A stretch of 53,677 nt of DNA from Amycolatopsis thailandensis. Its GTDB lineage: Bacteria; Actinomycetota; Actinomycetes; Mycobacteriales; Pseudonocardiaceae. The position numbers and the translations under genes are program-made. Below the pieces are notes generated by a model that had not been told where the DNA came from, ran no database searches, and worked only from the letters and a program-made list of their open reading frames with translations. The stretch spans positions 1 through 53,677 of the forward strand of contig NZ_NMQT01000004.1 of NCBI RefSeq assembly GCF_002234405.1, written 5' to 3'. How positions within the stretch are numbered: position 1 is the stretch's first letter; each line of letters opens with the position of its first letter. Below are positions 24,619-32,479 of this stretch, in pieces.

Positions 24619-25635
24619 TCAGTCCTGAATGAACCGCAGGACGCGCAGCATTCCCCGCTCGTCGACGACCTCGGGATCGTCCGCGACGCATTCTTCGAGG
24701 CGCGCGGTGACGGCCTCGGTGTCGATTCCCGAACCGATCAGCACCAGTTCGCTCCGGCGCGCCTGTCCGGACGGCCACGCCGAGCGCTCCAGCTGGATGA
24801 ACGAGCCCACCGTGTGCAGGCCGAACCGGGACCGGGGGCCGTTCGGGCCGAAATCGAGGAAACCCTTGATCCGGTAGAGCCCGCCGGGGCGCTGTTCGAG
24901 GAAGTCCATCAGCCGTCGCGGGTCCAGCGGCCGCTCGGTGGTGAAGGCGACGCTGTCGTACGCGGTGTGGAAGTGGTGTTCGTGATCGTGCTCCTCCTCG
25001 CGGAGGTCGTCGAACGACATCTGCCCGGCCCGTTCGCGCGGCCGGGCGTCGAAGAACAGGGTGGGGTCGATCCGGCCGTGGGAGGTCGCGATCACCGGGG
25101 TGCCCGGCGCGATCTCGTCGATCGTGCCGCGCAGCTTGGTCAGGGACTCCTCGTCGGCCCGGTCGGTCTTGTTGAGCACGACCAGGTCGGCGAACCCGAG
25201 ATGCTCGTCCAGTTCCGGATGCCGCTTCCTGGTCGCCTCGAACTCGGCCGCGTCGACGAGTTCGACGAGGCCGCCGTAGGCGATGGCGGGGTTCTCGCTG
25301 GCGATCATCAGGCGGATGAGGTCACGCGGTTCGGCGAGCCCGCTGGCTTCGATCACGATGACGTCGATGCCGGCCTCGGCCTCGGAAAGCTTGGCGAGCA
25401 TGGCGTCCAGGCCGCTCGCGTCGACGGCGCAGCACAGGCAGCCGTTGCCGAACGACATCATGGTGTCGACCTGGCCGGAGACGGCCATCGCGTCGACCGC
25501 GATGCTCCCGAAGTCGTTGACCACGACCCCGATCCGCGCGCCCTGGCGGTTGGCCAGCAGGTGGTTGAGCAGCGTGGTCTTGCCGGATCCGAGGAAGCCC
25601 GCTACCAGGATGACCGGAATCCGCCTGTCGACCAC
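24619..25635 (-). CDS. CobW/COG0523 family GTP-binding metallochaperone
   Basis: This 338-residue G3E GTPase has P-loop GFLGSGKTT near residue 13, the metal-binding GNGCLCCAV near residue 63, the guanine-specificity NKTD near residue 155, and a His-rich segment EEHDHEHHFH near residue 212. A CobW C-terminal domain ends the protein. COG0523 members insert or buffer zinc or other metals. The GTG at 25635 has AAAGGAAAA upstream. In many actinomycetes such genes are zinc-repressed by Zur; I do not see an obvious Zur box here. It is divergent from the NO synthase gene across a 375-bp gap. Confidence 0.93.
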   Translation of the reverse strand: MVDRRIPVILVAGFLGSGKTTLLNHLLANRQGARIGVVVNDFGSIAVDAMAVSGQVDTMMSFGNGCLCCAVDASGLDAMLAKLSEAEAGIDVIVIEASGLAEPRDLIRLMIASENPAIAYGGLVELVDAAEFEATRKRHPELDEHLGFADLVVLNKTDRADEESLTKLRGTIDEIAPGTPVIATSHGRIDPTLFFDARPRERAGQMSFDDLREEEHDHEHHFHTAYDSVAFTTERPLDPRRLMDFLEQRPGGLYRIKGFLDFGPNGPRSRFGLHTVGSFIQLERSAWPSGQARRSELVLIGSGIDTEAVTARLEECVADDPEVVDERGMLRVLRFIQD

Positions 25636-26010
25636 GATTTTCCTTTCCGCCGGGATGCCCGCACTCTAGCGATGGCGGACGCGGGCCAATACACCGGCAT
25701 GGGGAAAGAACAGAAGAGCAGGTGGATGAATACGCTCGAAAGAGTGATGAATAACGATCACTTAATTGATCTTGGGTGAGCGTGATCATTTTACCGAGTG
25801 CAATTCCGTTAATATCCCGCGAAGTGGTAATCGATTCCAAATATTGTCGTCTACAAGCTTTCTGCCTGCGAAAATGTCATCTCGGCGGCGGCTTCTGCCG
25901 TTTGGTGGATCGTGCTCTTCTTTCTGTGGGGTATCCTCTTTCGTCTGGTCCGGACCCGGCCGTCTCGCCGATCAGGCATGATCCTCCGGGCATTCCCGAG
26001 TGCAGGAGGA
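25636..26010. other. Unusually A/T-rich intergenic leader before the NO synthase
   Basis: Between the CobW start and the NO synthase lies 375 bp. From about 25741 to 25910 it is clearly poorer in G/C than the surroundings. TGATC/GATCA half-sites cluster at about 25756-25790, and a 26-codon ORF (ATG 25699 to TGA 25779) lacks a ribosome binding site. It probably carries promoters for both genes, perhaps with regulation, but no specific binding motif is recognised. Confidence 0.4.
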
Positions 26011-27219
26011 ATGGTGATCGTTCCCGCCGCCGGTGCCGGCGTCGAATTCGGAGAGTGGGAGGCAGAGGTATCGACAGCCTCCATGCGGGTGACGGATATC
26101 CCTCGCTTGCCTCCGGAGGTGAGGCCGCGGGGACGGAACGTGGACGTGGCCGAGGCGGAGGACTTCCTCCGGCTCTTCCACGCCGAGTCGGACGGCGGGA
26201 CCGAGCGACTGCGCGAGCGGCTCGACCGGGTTCGCGCGGAGATCGACGAGACCGGCACCTACCGGCACACCACCGCCGAGGTCGAGTTCGGCGCCCGGGT
26301 GGCCTGGCGGAATTCCGCGCGGTGCATCGGCAGGCTGTACTGGCAGGGGTTGAAGGTGCGAGATCGCCGTGACGTCGAAGGCGCGGACGCCATCGCCGAC
26401 GAGTGCGTCGCCCACCTGCGCGAGGCGACCCGGGACGGCCGGATCCGCTCGATGATCACCGTGTTCGCGCCGGACGGCCCGGCGGGACCGGGACCGAAGA
26501 TCCACAACGACCAGCTCATCCGCTACGCGGGCTATCGGCTCAGCGACGGCTCGGTACTGGGCGATCCGCGCCACGCCGACTTCACCGAGACCGTCCAGGA
26601 GCACGGCTGGCGCCCGCCCGAACGCAAAGGCTCCTTCGACGTCCTGCCGCTGCTCATCGAAGCCGAACAGGGGGACCGGCAGCTGTTCGGGCTGCCCTCG
26701 GACGCCGTGCTGGAGGTCCCGCTGTCGCATCCCGACCACCGGTGGTTCGCCGGGCTCGGGCTGCGCTGGCACGCGGTGCCGGCGATCAGCAACATGCGGC
26801 TGGTGATCGGCGGGATCACCTATCCCGCGGCGCCGTTCAACGGCTGGTACCTCGCCACCGAGGTCGGCGCGCGCAACCTGGCCGACACCGACCGCTACGA
26901 CCTGCTGCCGGTGATCGCGGACCTGATGGGGCTGTCGACGAAATCGGAACGCACCCTGTGGCGCGACCGCTCACTGGTCGAGCTGACCCTCGCCGTCCAG
27001 CACTCCTTCGACGCGGCGGGCGTGACCGTCGCCGATCACCACACCGAATCGCGGCGGTTCCTCACGCACATCGCCAAGGAAGAACGCGCGGGCCGTCGTT
27101 GCCGGGCCGAGTGGAGCTGGATCGTCCCGCCGTTGTCCGGCGGGCAGACCGCGGTTTTCCACCGCTACTACGACGAACCCGATCCGGCCGCGAGACCGGC
27201 GTTCCTGCCTCCTGGGTAG
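26011..27219 (+). CDS. nos: Bacterial nitric oxide synthase (oxygenase)
   Basis: This 402-residue haem-thiolate enzyme oxidises L-arginine to NO and citrulline. The proximal haem ligand is the Cys in AWRNSARCIGRLYWQ near residue 104. The substrate/pterin region shows WHAVPAISNMRLVIGGITYPAAPFNGWY, including the substrate-binding stretch before GWYLATEVGARNL, and the C-terminal helix region HHTESRRFLTHIAKEE is typical. Like other bacterial enzymes it lacks a reductase domain. The ATG at 26011 is adjacent to AGGAGG; the GTG at 26014 or the ATG at 26083 are alternatives. A flavodoxin gene follows 88 bp downstream and may supply electrons. In actinomycetes NOS is known for nitration in thaxtomin synthesis and for signalling. 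Confidence 0.95.
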   Translation: MVIVPAAGAGVEFGEWEAEVSTASMRVTDIPRLPPEVRPRGRNVDVAEAEDFLRLFHAESDGGTERLRERLDRVRAEIDETGTYRHTTAEVEFGARVAWRNSARCIGRLYWQGLKVRDRRDVEGADAIADECVAHLREATRDGRIRSMITVFAPDGPAGPGPKIHNDQLIRYAGYRLSDGSVLGDPRHADFTETVQEHGWRPPERKGSFDVLPLLIEAEQGDRQLFGLPSDAVLEVPLSHPDHRWFAGLGLRWHAVPAISNMRLVIGGITYPAAPFNGWYLATEVGARNLADTDRYDLLPVIADLMGLSTKSERTLWRDRSLVELTLAVQHSFDAAGVTVADHHTESRRFLTHIAKEERAGRRCRAEWSWIVPPLSGGQTAVFHRYYDEPDPAARPAFLPPG

Positions 27220-27307
27220 GGCACTGACGGGTGAAGAGGTGAGCCGAATGCGGCGTGTCGATAAGCCGGACGGTGGCATGGGTTGCGGCCGCGCGGACAA
27301 TGGAGGC

Positions 27308-27814
27308 ATGACCGCAGTGCTCGTCGCCCACGCCGGCCGGTCCGGTGGGACAAGGGAGATCGCCGAGGTGATCGTCGCCGAGCTGAGGGAAGGCGGGCTC
27401 ACGGCCGATCTGCTGGACGCCGCCGAGGTCGAGGACGTCGAACCCTACGGCGCGGTGATCGTCGGGAGCGCGTTGCACCACCGGCGATGGCGTCCGGAGG
27501 CGGTGCGCCTGCTCACCGAGCACGAGGAGGCGCTCCGGAACCGTCCGGTCTGGCTGTTCCACAGCGGGCCCTGCGGGCCGTTCGCCGCGGGCAAACACGT
27601 CAGCCTGCCCGCGGGGGTCGCCTTGCTCGCCGCGCGGATCGACGCCGAACGCACGGCCACCTTCGGCGGCAGGCTCACGCCGGCCACCGCGCACGGTCCG
27701 CTCTGGAAGATCAGGGCCATGGGCCCGTGGGCGGGGGACTTCCGCGACTGGCCGTCGATCCGGGCCTGGGCGCGCGACGTCGGCCGCCGCGTCCGCATCC
27801 GCGTCGCACTTTGA
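27308..27814 (+). CDS. Flavodoxin-domain protein
   Basis: This 168-residue protein has a flavodoxin fold. The FMN phosphate loop is AHAGRSGGTREIAEVI near residue 6, the central strand VIVGSALHHRRW near residue 51, and the C-terminus DFRDWPSIRAWARDV resembles the HemG-like subgroup. The position directly downstream of the NO synthase suggests it carries electrons to it, as flavodoxins do for the B. subtilis enzyme; this is inference. The ATG at 27308 has GGAGG only one base away; the GTG at 27317 has normal spacing. Confidence 0.85.
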   Translation: MTAVLVAHAGRSGGTREIAEVIVAELREGGLTADLLDAAEVEDVEPYGAVIVGSALHHRRWRPEAVRLLTEHEEALRNRPVWLFHSGPCGPFAAGKHVSLPAGVALLAARIDAERTATFGGRLTPATAHGPLWKIRAMGPWAGDFRDWPSIRAWARDVGRRVRIRVAL

Positions 27815-27850
27815 AGTACGGGTTTCGTCGGTGCCCTGTCGTAGGGTGCG

Positions 27851-28123
27851 ATGATGGACAAGAAGTTCACCGCGACGCTGCTCAAGAGCCCTGAGAAGGG
27901 CGGCTGGACGTACGTGGTCATGCCCGGCTCCGCCGAGTTCTTCGGCACCAGGGGACTGGTGAAGGTGCGCGGGACCATCGACGGGCATCCGTTCCGGAGT
28001 TCGTTCATGGCGCTGGGCGACGGCACCCACAAGCTCCCCGTGAAGGCCGACGTGCGCAAGGCGATCGGCAAGGAAGAGGGCGACATCGTGGACGTCGTCC
28101 TGCTCGAAAGGCTGGAGGGCTAA
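27851..28123 (+). CDS. DUF1905 domain protein
   Basis: The 90-residue protein is a stand-alone DUF1905 beta-barrel domain ([41 protein letters not shown], then [23 protein letters not shown]). In other proteins the domain is joined to an OmdA-like YdeI domain; here it stands alone. Role unknown. Two in-frame ATGs (27851, 27854) are equivalent. The stop TAA abuts the TTG start of the next gene with no gap, so the two are co-translated. Confidence 0.88.
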   Translation: MMDKKFTATLLKSPEKGGWTYVVMPGSAEFFGTRGLVKVRGTIDGHPFRSSFMALGDGTHKLPVKADVRKAIGKEEGDIVDVVLLERLEG

Positions 28124-28591
28124 TTGGCCGCGGATTGGAAGCCGTCGCCGGTCATCAAGATCTACGAGGCGCTCGGCGCGGTGGCCGACGGGCGGGTCGA
28201 GATCGACGGTGACACGGCGCGTGTCGCGTCGTCGGACAAGGCCAAGACCTACGACGTCCGCCACGATCCGGCCGCGGGCTCGATCACGGCCAACGACAAC
28301 GGGTCCTACTGGCAGGGATACCTCGGCTACCCGGGCATCGCGTACCTGATGGAGCGCGGCGTGATCGCTTACGACGGCGGCCTCGCCGAGGAACTGGCGG
28401 GCGTGCCGTGGAAGGAACTCGCGACCCGGTACCGCAACGACTGGGCGAAGGTCGAGCAGCACGTCCGCGACGACCTGTCCGGCCGGGGCGTGGACCTGGA
28501 CCGGTTCGACGCCGGGCTCGCGGAGATCGCGGGGCAGTTGGAGAAGCTGGCGCTGACGAAGCTTTCACCGCGGCTGCGGCCACCGAAGTGA
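28124..28591 (+). CDS. Conserved actinobacterial hypothetical protein
   Basis: The 155-residue soluble protein begins WKPSPVIKIYEALGAVADGRVEIDGDTARVASS and contains NDNGSYWQGYLGYPGIAYLM, a pattern common to unnamed actinomycete proteins. It has no signal peptide, membrane helix or catalytic motif. The TTG start at 28124 is supported by GGAGGGC immediately upstream within the end of the DUF1905 gene. It is likely co-expressed with that gene; I do not recognise a function. Confidence 0.75.
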   Translation: MAADWKPSPVIKIYEALGAVADGRVEIDGDTARVASSDKAKTYDVRHDPAAGSITANDNGSYWQGYLGYPGIAYLMERGVIAYDGGLAEELAGVPWKELATRYRNDWAKVEQHVRDDLSGRGVDLDRFDAGLAEIAGQLEKLALTKLSPRLRPPK

Positions 28592-28725
28592 CCTGTCGCG
28601 AGTGACCGGGGTGAAGGGACTTTCGCCGCATCGCACGCGGGGAAGGCTCCCTTCGCGTCAAGCCCCGCCGGTGCCCGGGCCTCGCTGGAGCATGTCCCAA
28701 GTCGCGGCACCGATCCCGGGTGCCA

Positions 28726-28770
28726 CGAATGTGGCATTGGGGACACTCAACGTCCCCAATGCCACATTCG
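28726..28770. terminator. Perfect 19-bp hairpin
   Basis: Arms 28726-28744 and 28752-28770 are perfect inverted repeats around the 7-nt spacer ACTCAAC. Each arm contains its own small palindrome (AATG-TGG-CATT and AATG-CCA-CATT). It lies in the 268-bp gap between the convergent hypothetical gene and the sialidase gene, and a weaker GAAGG/CCTTC hairpin follows at about 28816-28829. Termination of both genes is the likely role. Confidence 0.7.
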
Positions 28771-28859
28771 GCGCACACCCCAACGACACGTCTGCCTTAC
28801 CCCTCAATAATGCAAGGAAGGGGGCCTTCATGTACTTGAACGAGGGACGGGCAGACAGG

Positions 28860-30380
28860 TCAGCCGCAGTGCTCGGACGGGCTGTCGTACTTGACCCCGC
28901 CCGCGGAACCGCCCCACTTCACGCATTTGTCCGCCGCGGCCGCCTTCACCGGTCCGGCGAACCACGAGAACGACCCGGAGTCGGTGTTCCGGGACGACCC
29001 CGCGACCTCGAGGTAAGCCGAGGTCGCGGTCGCGGTGCCCGCCGACGCGCTCTTCATCGTGCTGACACAGTTCTGCCCGTTGGAAGCGTTGTAGGACAGG
29101 TAGACCGTGCCCGCCGTGCCGAGCGGAGCCGAGTCGATGACGCCGTACCCGCCGCCGCACACCGGGGCGCCGAGCGTCGTCTCGGTGACGGTCGAGAAGC
29201 GGATGGTCTCGTTGGCGTTCCCCGCCGGGCCCGCTTCGTACAGCACGCCGACCGAGCCCGAGGACAGCTGGACCATGTCGGAGTACGCGGCGTCACCGCT
29301 CCACACCAGCGTTCCGGCGGAGTTGCCCTGCCAGTTCGCGCCCTCGTCGAACGACGACCGCACGACGAGTTCCTTGCGACGGTCGCAGACCGACGGCGCG
29401 GCGAACAGGATCCGGTTGTACTTGCCCGCCTTGTCGGTCGCGGTCATCCGCGCGGTCGAGCCCTGCACGACCGGGGTGATCAGGTCCTCCTCGAAGGTGA
29501 ACTTGGTGGAGAAGCTGGCTCCGCCGTCGGAACTGATGGCGTAGGCGCGGTTCTTCGCGCCACCGCTGAGGCATTTGTCGCCGTTGTTGGCCTGGTTGCG
29601 CGCCGCCGCGTAGACCCGGCCGTCGAGTAGTTCGGTGACGCTGATCTCCTGCGGGTTCAGCGGGGCCGACTTCGCCAGGGTTTCGGTGGCGCCGCGTTTC
29701 CAGGTGACACCCTGATCATCGCTGTAGATGAGCGCGCCGCTGTTTTTGTCGTCGTCGGTGTAGCTCATGCCGGCGACGATGCGGCCGGCGTGCGCGCCGC
29801 GCGTCAGCACGATGCCGTGCGAGGGGCCGGTCGCGAGCCAGCCCGGTGCGGCGTCGAATCCGAGTTGTGTGGTGAGCACCTTCGGCGCGGTCCAGGTCTT
29901 GCCGTGGTCGTCGCTGATCGAGACGCGCGGAATCCGGTTGCAGTCGGGGTTCTTGACGCATTCCATCACCGAGAGCAGCACGATCCGCCCGGTGGACGGG
30001 ATCACGATCGGTGTCGGGTTTCCTTTGGTGTCACCGAAACCCTCGATGACGATCTTCGGGGCGCTCCAGGTCTTGCCGTTGTCCGCGGAGCGTTTCACGA
30101 CCAGATCGATGTCGCCGCGGTCGTTGCAGAAGCTGGCGCCGCCTCGGCGGCCTTCGGCGAACGCGAGCAGTTCGCCGTTGTTCGCCTTGACGATCGCGGG
30201 GATCCTGAAGCAGTCGTAACCTTCTGTTTTCTGTTTGTACACCACCGTGTTCCCGACGGCGGCCGCCGAGATCCGGTCGCCGGTGGCCGGGGTGGCGAGT
30301 GAGGTGGCCGGGGATGCGCCGACCGCCGCGGTGGCGACGAGGGCCGCGAAAAGGCCCTGTGCGACGCGGGAGATCTTCAC
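28860..30380 (-). CDS. Secreted exo-alpha-sialidase (GH33)
   Basis: This 506-residue extracellular neuraminidase should release terminal sialic acids. A signal peptide (MKISRVAQGLFAALVATAAVGASPA) with likely cleavage after SLA near residue 29 is followed by the family 33 signature FRIP at residues 58-61. Asp-box repeats are visible as SADNGKTW, SDDHGKTW, SDDQGVTW, SSDGGASF and SFDEGANW. The arginine in FRIP and the acidic residue in NDRGDIDLV are consistent with an active enzyme. The GTG at 30380 is chosen because GGACGGAG precedes it and the signal peptide starts there; an upstream ATG at 30422 would add a proline-rich extension. Confidence 0.92.
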   Translation of the reverse strand: MKISRVAQGLFAALVATAAVGASPATSLATPATGDRISAAAVGNTVVYKQKTEGYDCFRIPAIVKANNGELLAFAEGRRGGASFCNDRGDIDLVVKRSADNGKTWSAPKIVIEGFGDTKGNPTPIVIPSTGRIVLLSVMECVKNPDCNRIPRVSISDDHGKTWTAPKVLTTQLGFDAAPGWLATGPSHGIVLTRGAHAGRIVAGMSYTDDDKNSGALIYSDDQGVTWKRGATETLAKSAPLNPQEISVTELLDGRVYAAARNQANNGDKCLSGGAKNRAYAISSDGGASFSTKFTFEEDLITPVVQGSTARMTATDKAGKYNRILFAAPSVCDRRKELVVRSSFDEGANWQGNSAGTLVWSGDAAYSDMVQLSSGSVGVLYEAGPAGNANETIRFSTVTETTLGAPVCGGGYGVIDSAPLGTAGTVYLSYNASNGQNCVSTMKSASAGTATATSAYLEVAGSSRNTDSGSFSWFAGPVKAAAADKCVKWGGSAGGVKYDSPSEHCG

Positions 30381-30568
30381 GGGAATGCTCCGTCCTGGGT
30401 TGGGTTCCGGGTGACGGGGCATCAGAGTCCTTCCGGCTCGTACAGCCGTCGTACAAGGCGCGTACAACCCGGTTTCGCGTTCTGTGTCAGGTGACGCAGA
30501 ACGAGGGCGCTTCCGCTGCCAAGCTCGATCTCGCCGGCCACGGCGCGAGATCGGAAGGGGGAGGGCCG

Positions 30569-31186
30569 ATGAAGGTGTTCGATCCGGAGGGGCGTGAATG
30601 GACGATCGATCGCCGGTTCGCGCCGTGGCGTCGGTGGGTGCAGCCGTTCGCTCTGTTCAAGGGCGGTTACCGGCGCTACCGGCTCGCGCCGGACTGGTGG
30701 CTCGACTTCGACGACGCGTCCGAGGCCCGTGCCGACGACGCCGAGCGCCGCGATGACGGCGCCCTCGCGAAGGTGGCGACGGGCCTGTTCGGGCTGCTGG
30801 TCGCGGTGGAAGCGCTCGTGCAGCTCCCGGTGTACGTGCTGCTGGGGCTTCTCCTGCTGCCGTTCCTGCTGCTGGAACTGCTGGGCCAAGGCATCGCGGG
30901 ATCCGTCGCCCTGGCCGTCCGGCGGTTCCGGCGGGCACCGGGAAGGGTCGACGTCGCCGGTTGGCACAGGAAACAGAACGGCCTGGCCTCGCTGACGATC
31001 CTCAAGGTCCACGACGACCTTGCGGTGCCCTTGGTGACCGAGTTGCGCGGCCTGCTCCGTGAACGCGTCACGTTCGACCCCGGCGACCCGGACGTGCGCG
31101 AGGTCCTCACCCGGTTCGGCGTGCGCGTGGAACGGCACCGGACCCTGCTTCGTCGGAGATCTGTGTCAAGATCCGCGCACCGATGA
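30569..31186 (+). CDS. Membrane protein, paralogue 1 of a tandem pair
   Basis: The 205-residue protein begins VFDPEGREWTIDRRFAPWRRW, has two hydrophobic stretches that may form a hairpin (TGLFGLLVAVEALVQL and YVLLGLLLLPFLLLELLG), then a cytosolic segment ending VRVERHRTLLRR. It shares the order DPxGxEW-xx-RRFAPW, membrane hairpin, FDP ... VRVERH with the gene 12 bp downstream, so the two arose by duplication. The ATG follows GGAAGGGGGAGGG. I do not recognise a function; the sialidase gene is divergent. Confidence 0.8.
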   Translation: MKVFDPEGREWTIDRRFAPWRRWVQPFALFKGGYRRYRLAPDWWLDFDDASEARADDAERRDDGALAKVATGLFGLLVAVEALVQLPVYVLLGLLLLPFLLLELLGQGIAGSVALAVRRFRRAPGRVDVAGWHRKQNGLASLTILKVHDDLAVPLVTELRGLLRERVTFDPGDPDVREVLTRFGVRVERHRTLLRRRSVSRSAHR

Positions 31187-31198
31187 AGGGGGAACGCG

Positions 31199-31759
31199 AT
31201 GCGGGTGACCGATCCCGGCGGCGGCGAGTGGCTGGTCGTGCGCCGGTTCGCGCCGTGGCTGCGCCGGATCCGCCCGATCGCCATCGTCACCGAAAGCGAG
31301 CGCTACCGGGAAGTGTCGTTCACCCGGCACCGCGGCCGGTCGGCCGAGAGGGAACGCCTGGGCTTCGAAGACGTGCTGATGCTGGTGTTCGCCGTCACGC
31401 AGACGGCCGGGCTCGCGCTGATCCTGTCGCCGTTCCTCCTGGCGGAAATCCTGGCCTGGACGCTCACCGGGGCCGTCCTCTGGCTGGTGAGACTGACCGG
31501 CCTCGTTCGCGCCCGGATCGACCTGATCGCGCCGCCGCCCGCCGTGCGCAGCCTCGCGCCGGTGCGGGTCCTGCTGGTGCCCGGGAAGGCCGCGGCCAGG
31601 CTCACCCGCGAACTCGCGACGCTGATCGAGACCACGCCGGACTTCGACCCGGAGAACGAGCCGCGCGTGCGGAAACTGTTCTCCGCCACCGGAGCGCGCG
31701 TGGAACGGCACTTCGGCCTGCCGTGGCGGCTCAGTGCTCGTCGGGTGCGAGCTGTTTGA
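31199..31759 (+). CDS. Membrane protein, paralogue 2 of a tandem pair
   Basis: The 186-residue protein repeats the plan of the preceding gene: RVTDPGGGEWLVVRRFAPWLRR at the start, two hydrophobic segments (VLMLVFAVTQTAGLALI and FLLAEILAWTLTGAVLWLV), and the closing FDPENEPRVRKLFSATGARVERHF. The ATG at 31199 lies 12 bp after the first paralogue's stop, so both are one transcription unit. Its last 29 bp overlap the convergent Crp-family gene. Role unknown. Confidence 0.8.
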   Translation: MRVTDPGGGEWLVVRRFAPWLRRIRPIAIVTESERYREVSFTRHRGRSAERERLGFEDVLMLVFAVTQTAGLALILSPFLLAEILAWTLTGAVLWLVRLTGLVRARIDLIAPPPAVRSLAPVRVLLVPGKAAARLTRELATLIETTPDFDPENEPRVRKLFSATGARVERHFGLPWRLSARRVRAV

Positions 31760-32429
31760 GGTCGCGCAGGCTCCGGACGACCAGCCGCTGGCGCCCGGTG
31801 CTGAGCAGCCCGTCGGCGCGCAGCGTCCGAAGGGTCCTCGCGACGGCTTCCCGTGACGCGGACGCGAGTCCCGCCAGATCGCGCTGGCTGATCCGCAGGG
31901 CGATCAGGGTGCCGTCGGGTACGGGTACGCCGTACCGCTCGGCGAGGTCGACCAGGATCGCGGCGATGCGTTCCGCGGCCGTGCTGTCCCCGAATTCGGT
32001 GCGGCGCGAGTTGGCGTAGCGCAGCCGCGAGGTGATGATCCGGAGCAGGACCACGGAGATGCCGGGCTGTTCGCGGAGCACGGCGCTGAACGCGCGCGCG
32101 GACAGCCACAGCCCGGTGACCGGTTCGACGGCGATCGCCGTGGCCGAGCGCAGGCTGCCGTCCATCGACGCCATCTCGCCGATGATGTCGCCCGGATCGC
32201 GGACGGCCAGCACGGCGTCGTACCCGCCGGTGGACACCGACGTGATCTTGACCCGCCCGGTCATCAGGATCAGCACCCAGTCCGACCGGTCACCCTCGCG
32301 GATGATCACCGTCCCGGCCGGGTACCGGCGCAGCTCGGCCTCGGCGCGCAGCGCCTTGCGCTGACCGTCGTCGAGCAGCTCCCAGAGCCTGCCGGGTGAA
32401 TCTTGCGGCTCCGCCGCGGGCTGTGTCAT
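31731..32429 (-). CDS. Crp/Fnr-family transcriptional regulator
   Basis: The 232-residue regulator has a cyclic-nucleotide-binding beta barrel (residues about 25-135; YPAGTVIIREGDRSDWVLIL, GDIIGEMASMDGSLRSATAIA) and a C-terminal Crp-type helix-turn-helix (ISQRDLAGLASASREAVARTLRTLRADGLL). The phosphate-cassette region GEMASMDGSLRSAT retains the acidic residue, Arg and Ser/Thr expected for cNMP binding. The ATG at 32429 follows AAAGGA; the open frame further upstream is a shadow of the neighbouring aminotransferase-like gene. Targets are unknown. Confidence 0.92.
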   Translation of the reverse strand: MTQPAAEPQDSPGRLWELLDDGQRKALRAEAELRRYPAGTVIIREGDRSDWVLILMTGRVKITSVSTGGYDAVLAVRDPGDIIGEMASMDGSLRSATAIAVEPVTGLWLSARAFSAVLREQPGISVVLLRIITSRLRYANSRRTEFGDSTAAERIAAILVDLAERYGVPVPDGTLIALRISQRDLAGLASASREAVARTLRTLRADGLLSTGRQRLVVRSLRDLKQLAPDEH

Positions 32430-32479
32430 TCCTTTTCGTCGCCTCCGTGCGCGATGGTACGAGCAAACCGCGCCGGGGG

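Noticed and set aside
25699..25779. 26-codon ORF upstream of the NO synthase
   Set aside because: It has no ribosome binding site and no repeat or conserved pattern; listed only as part of the A/T-rich leader.
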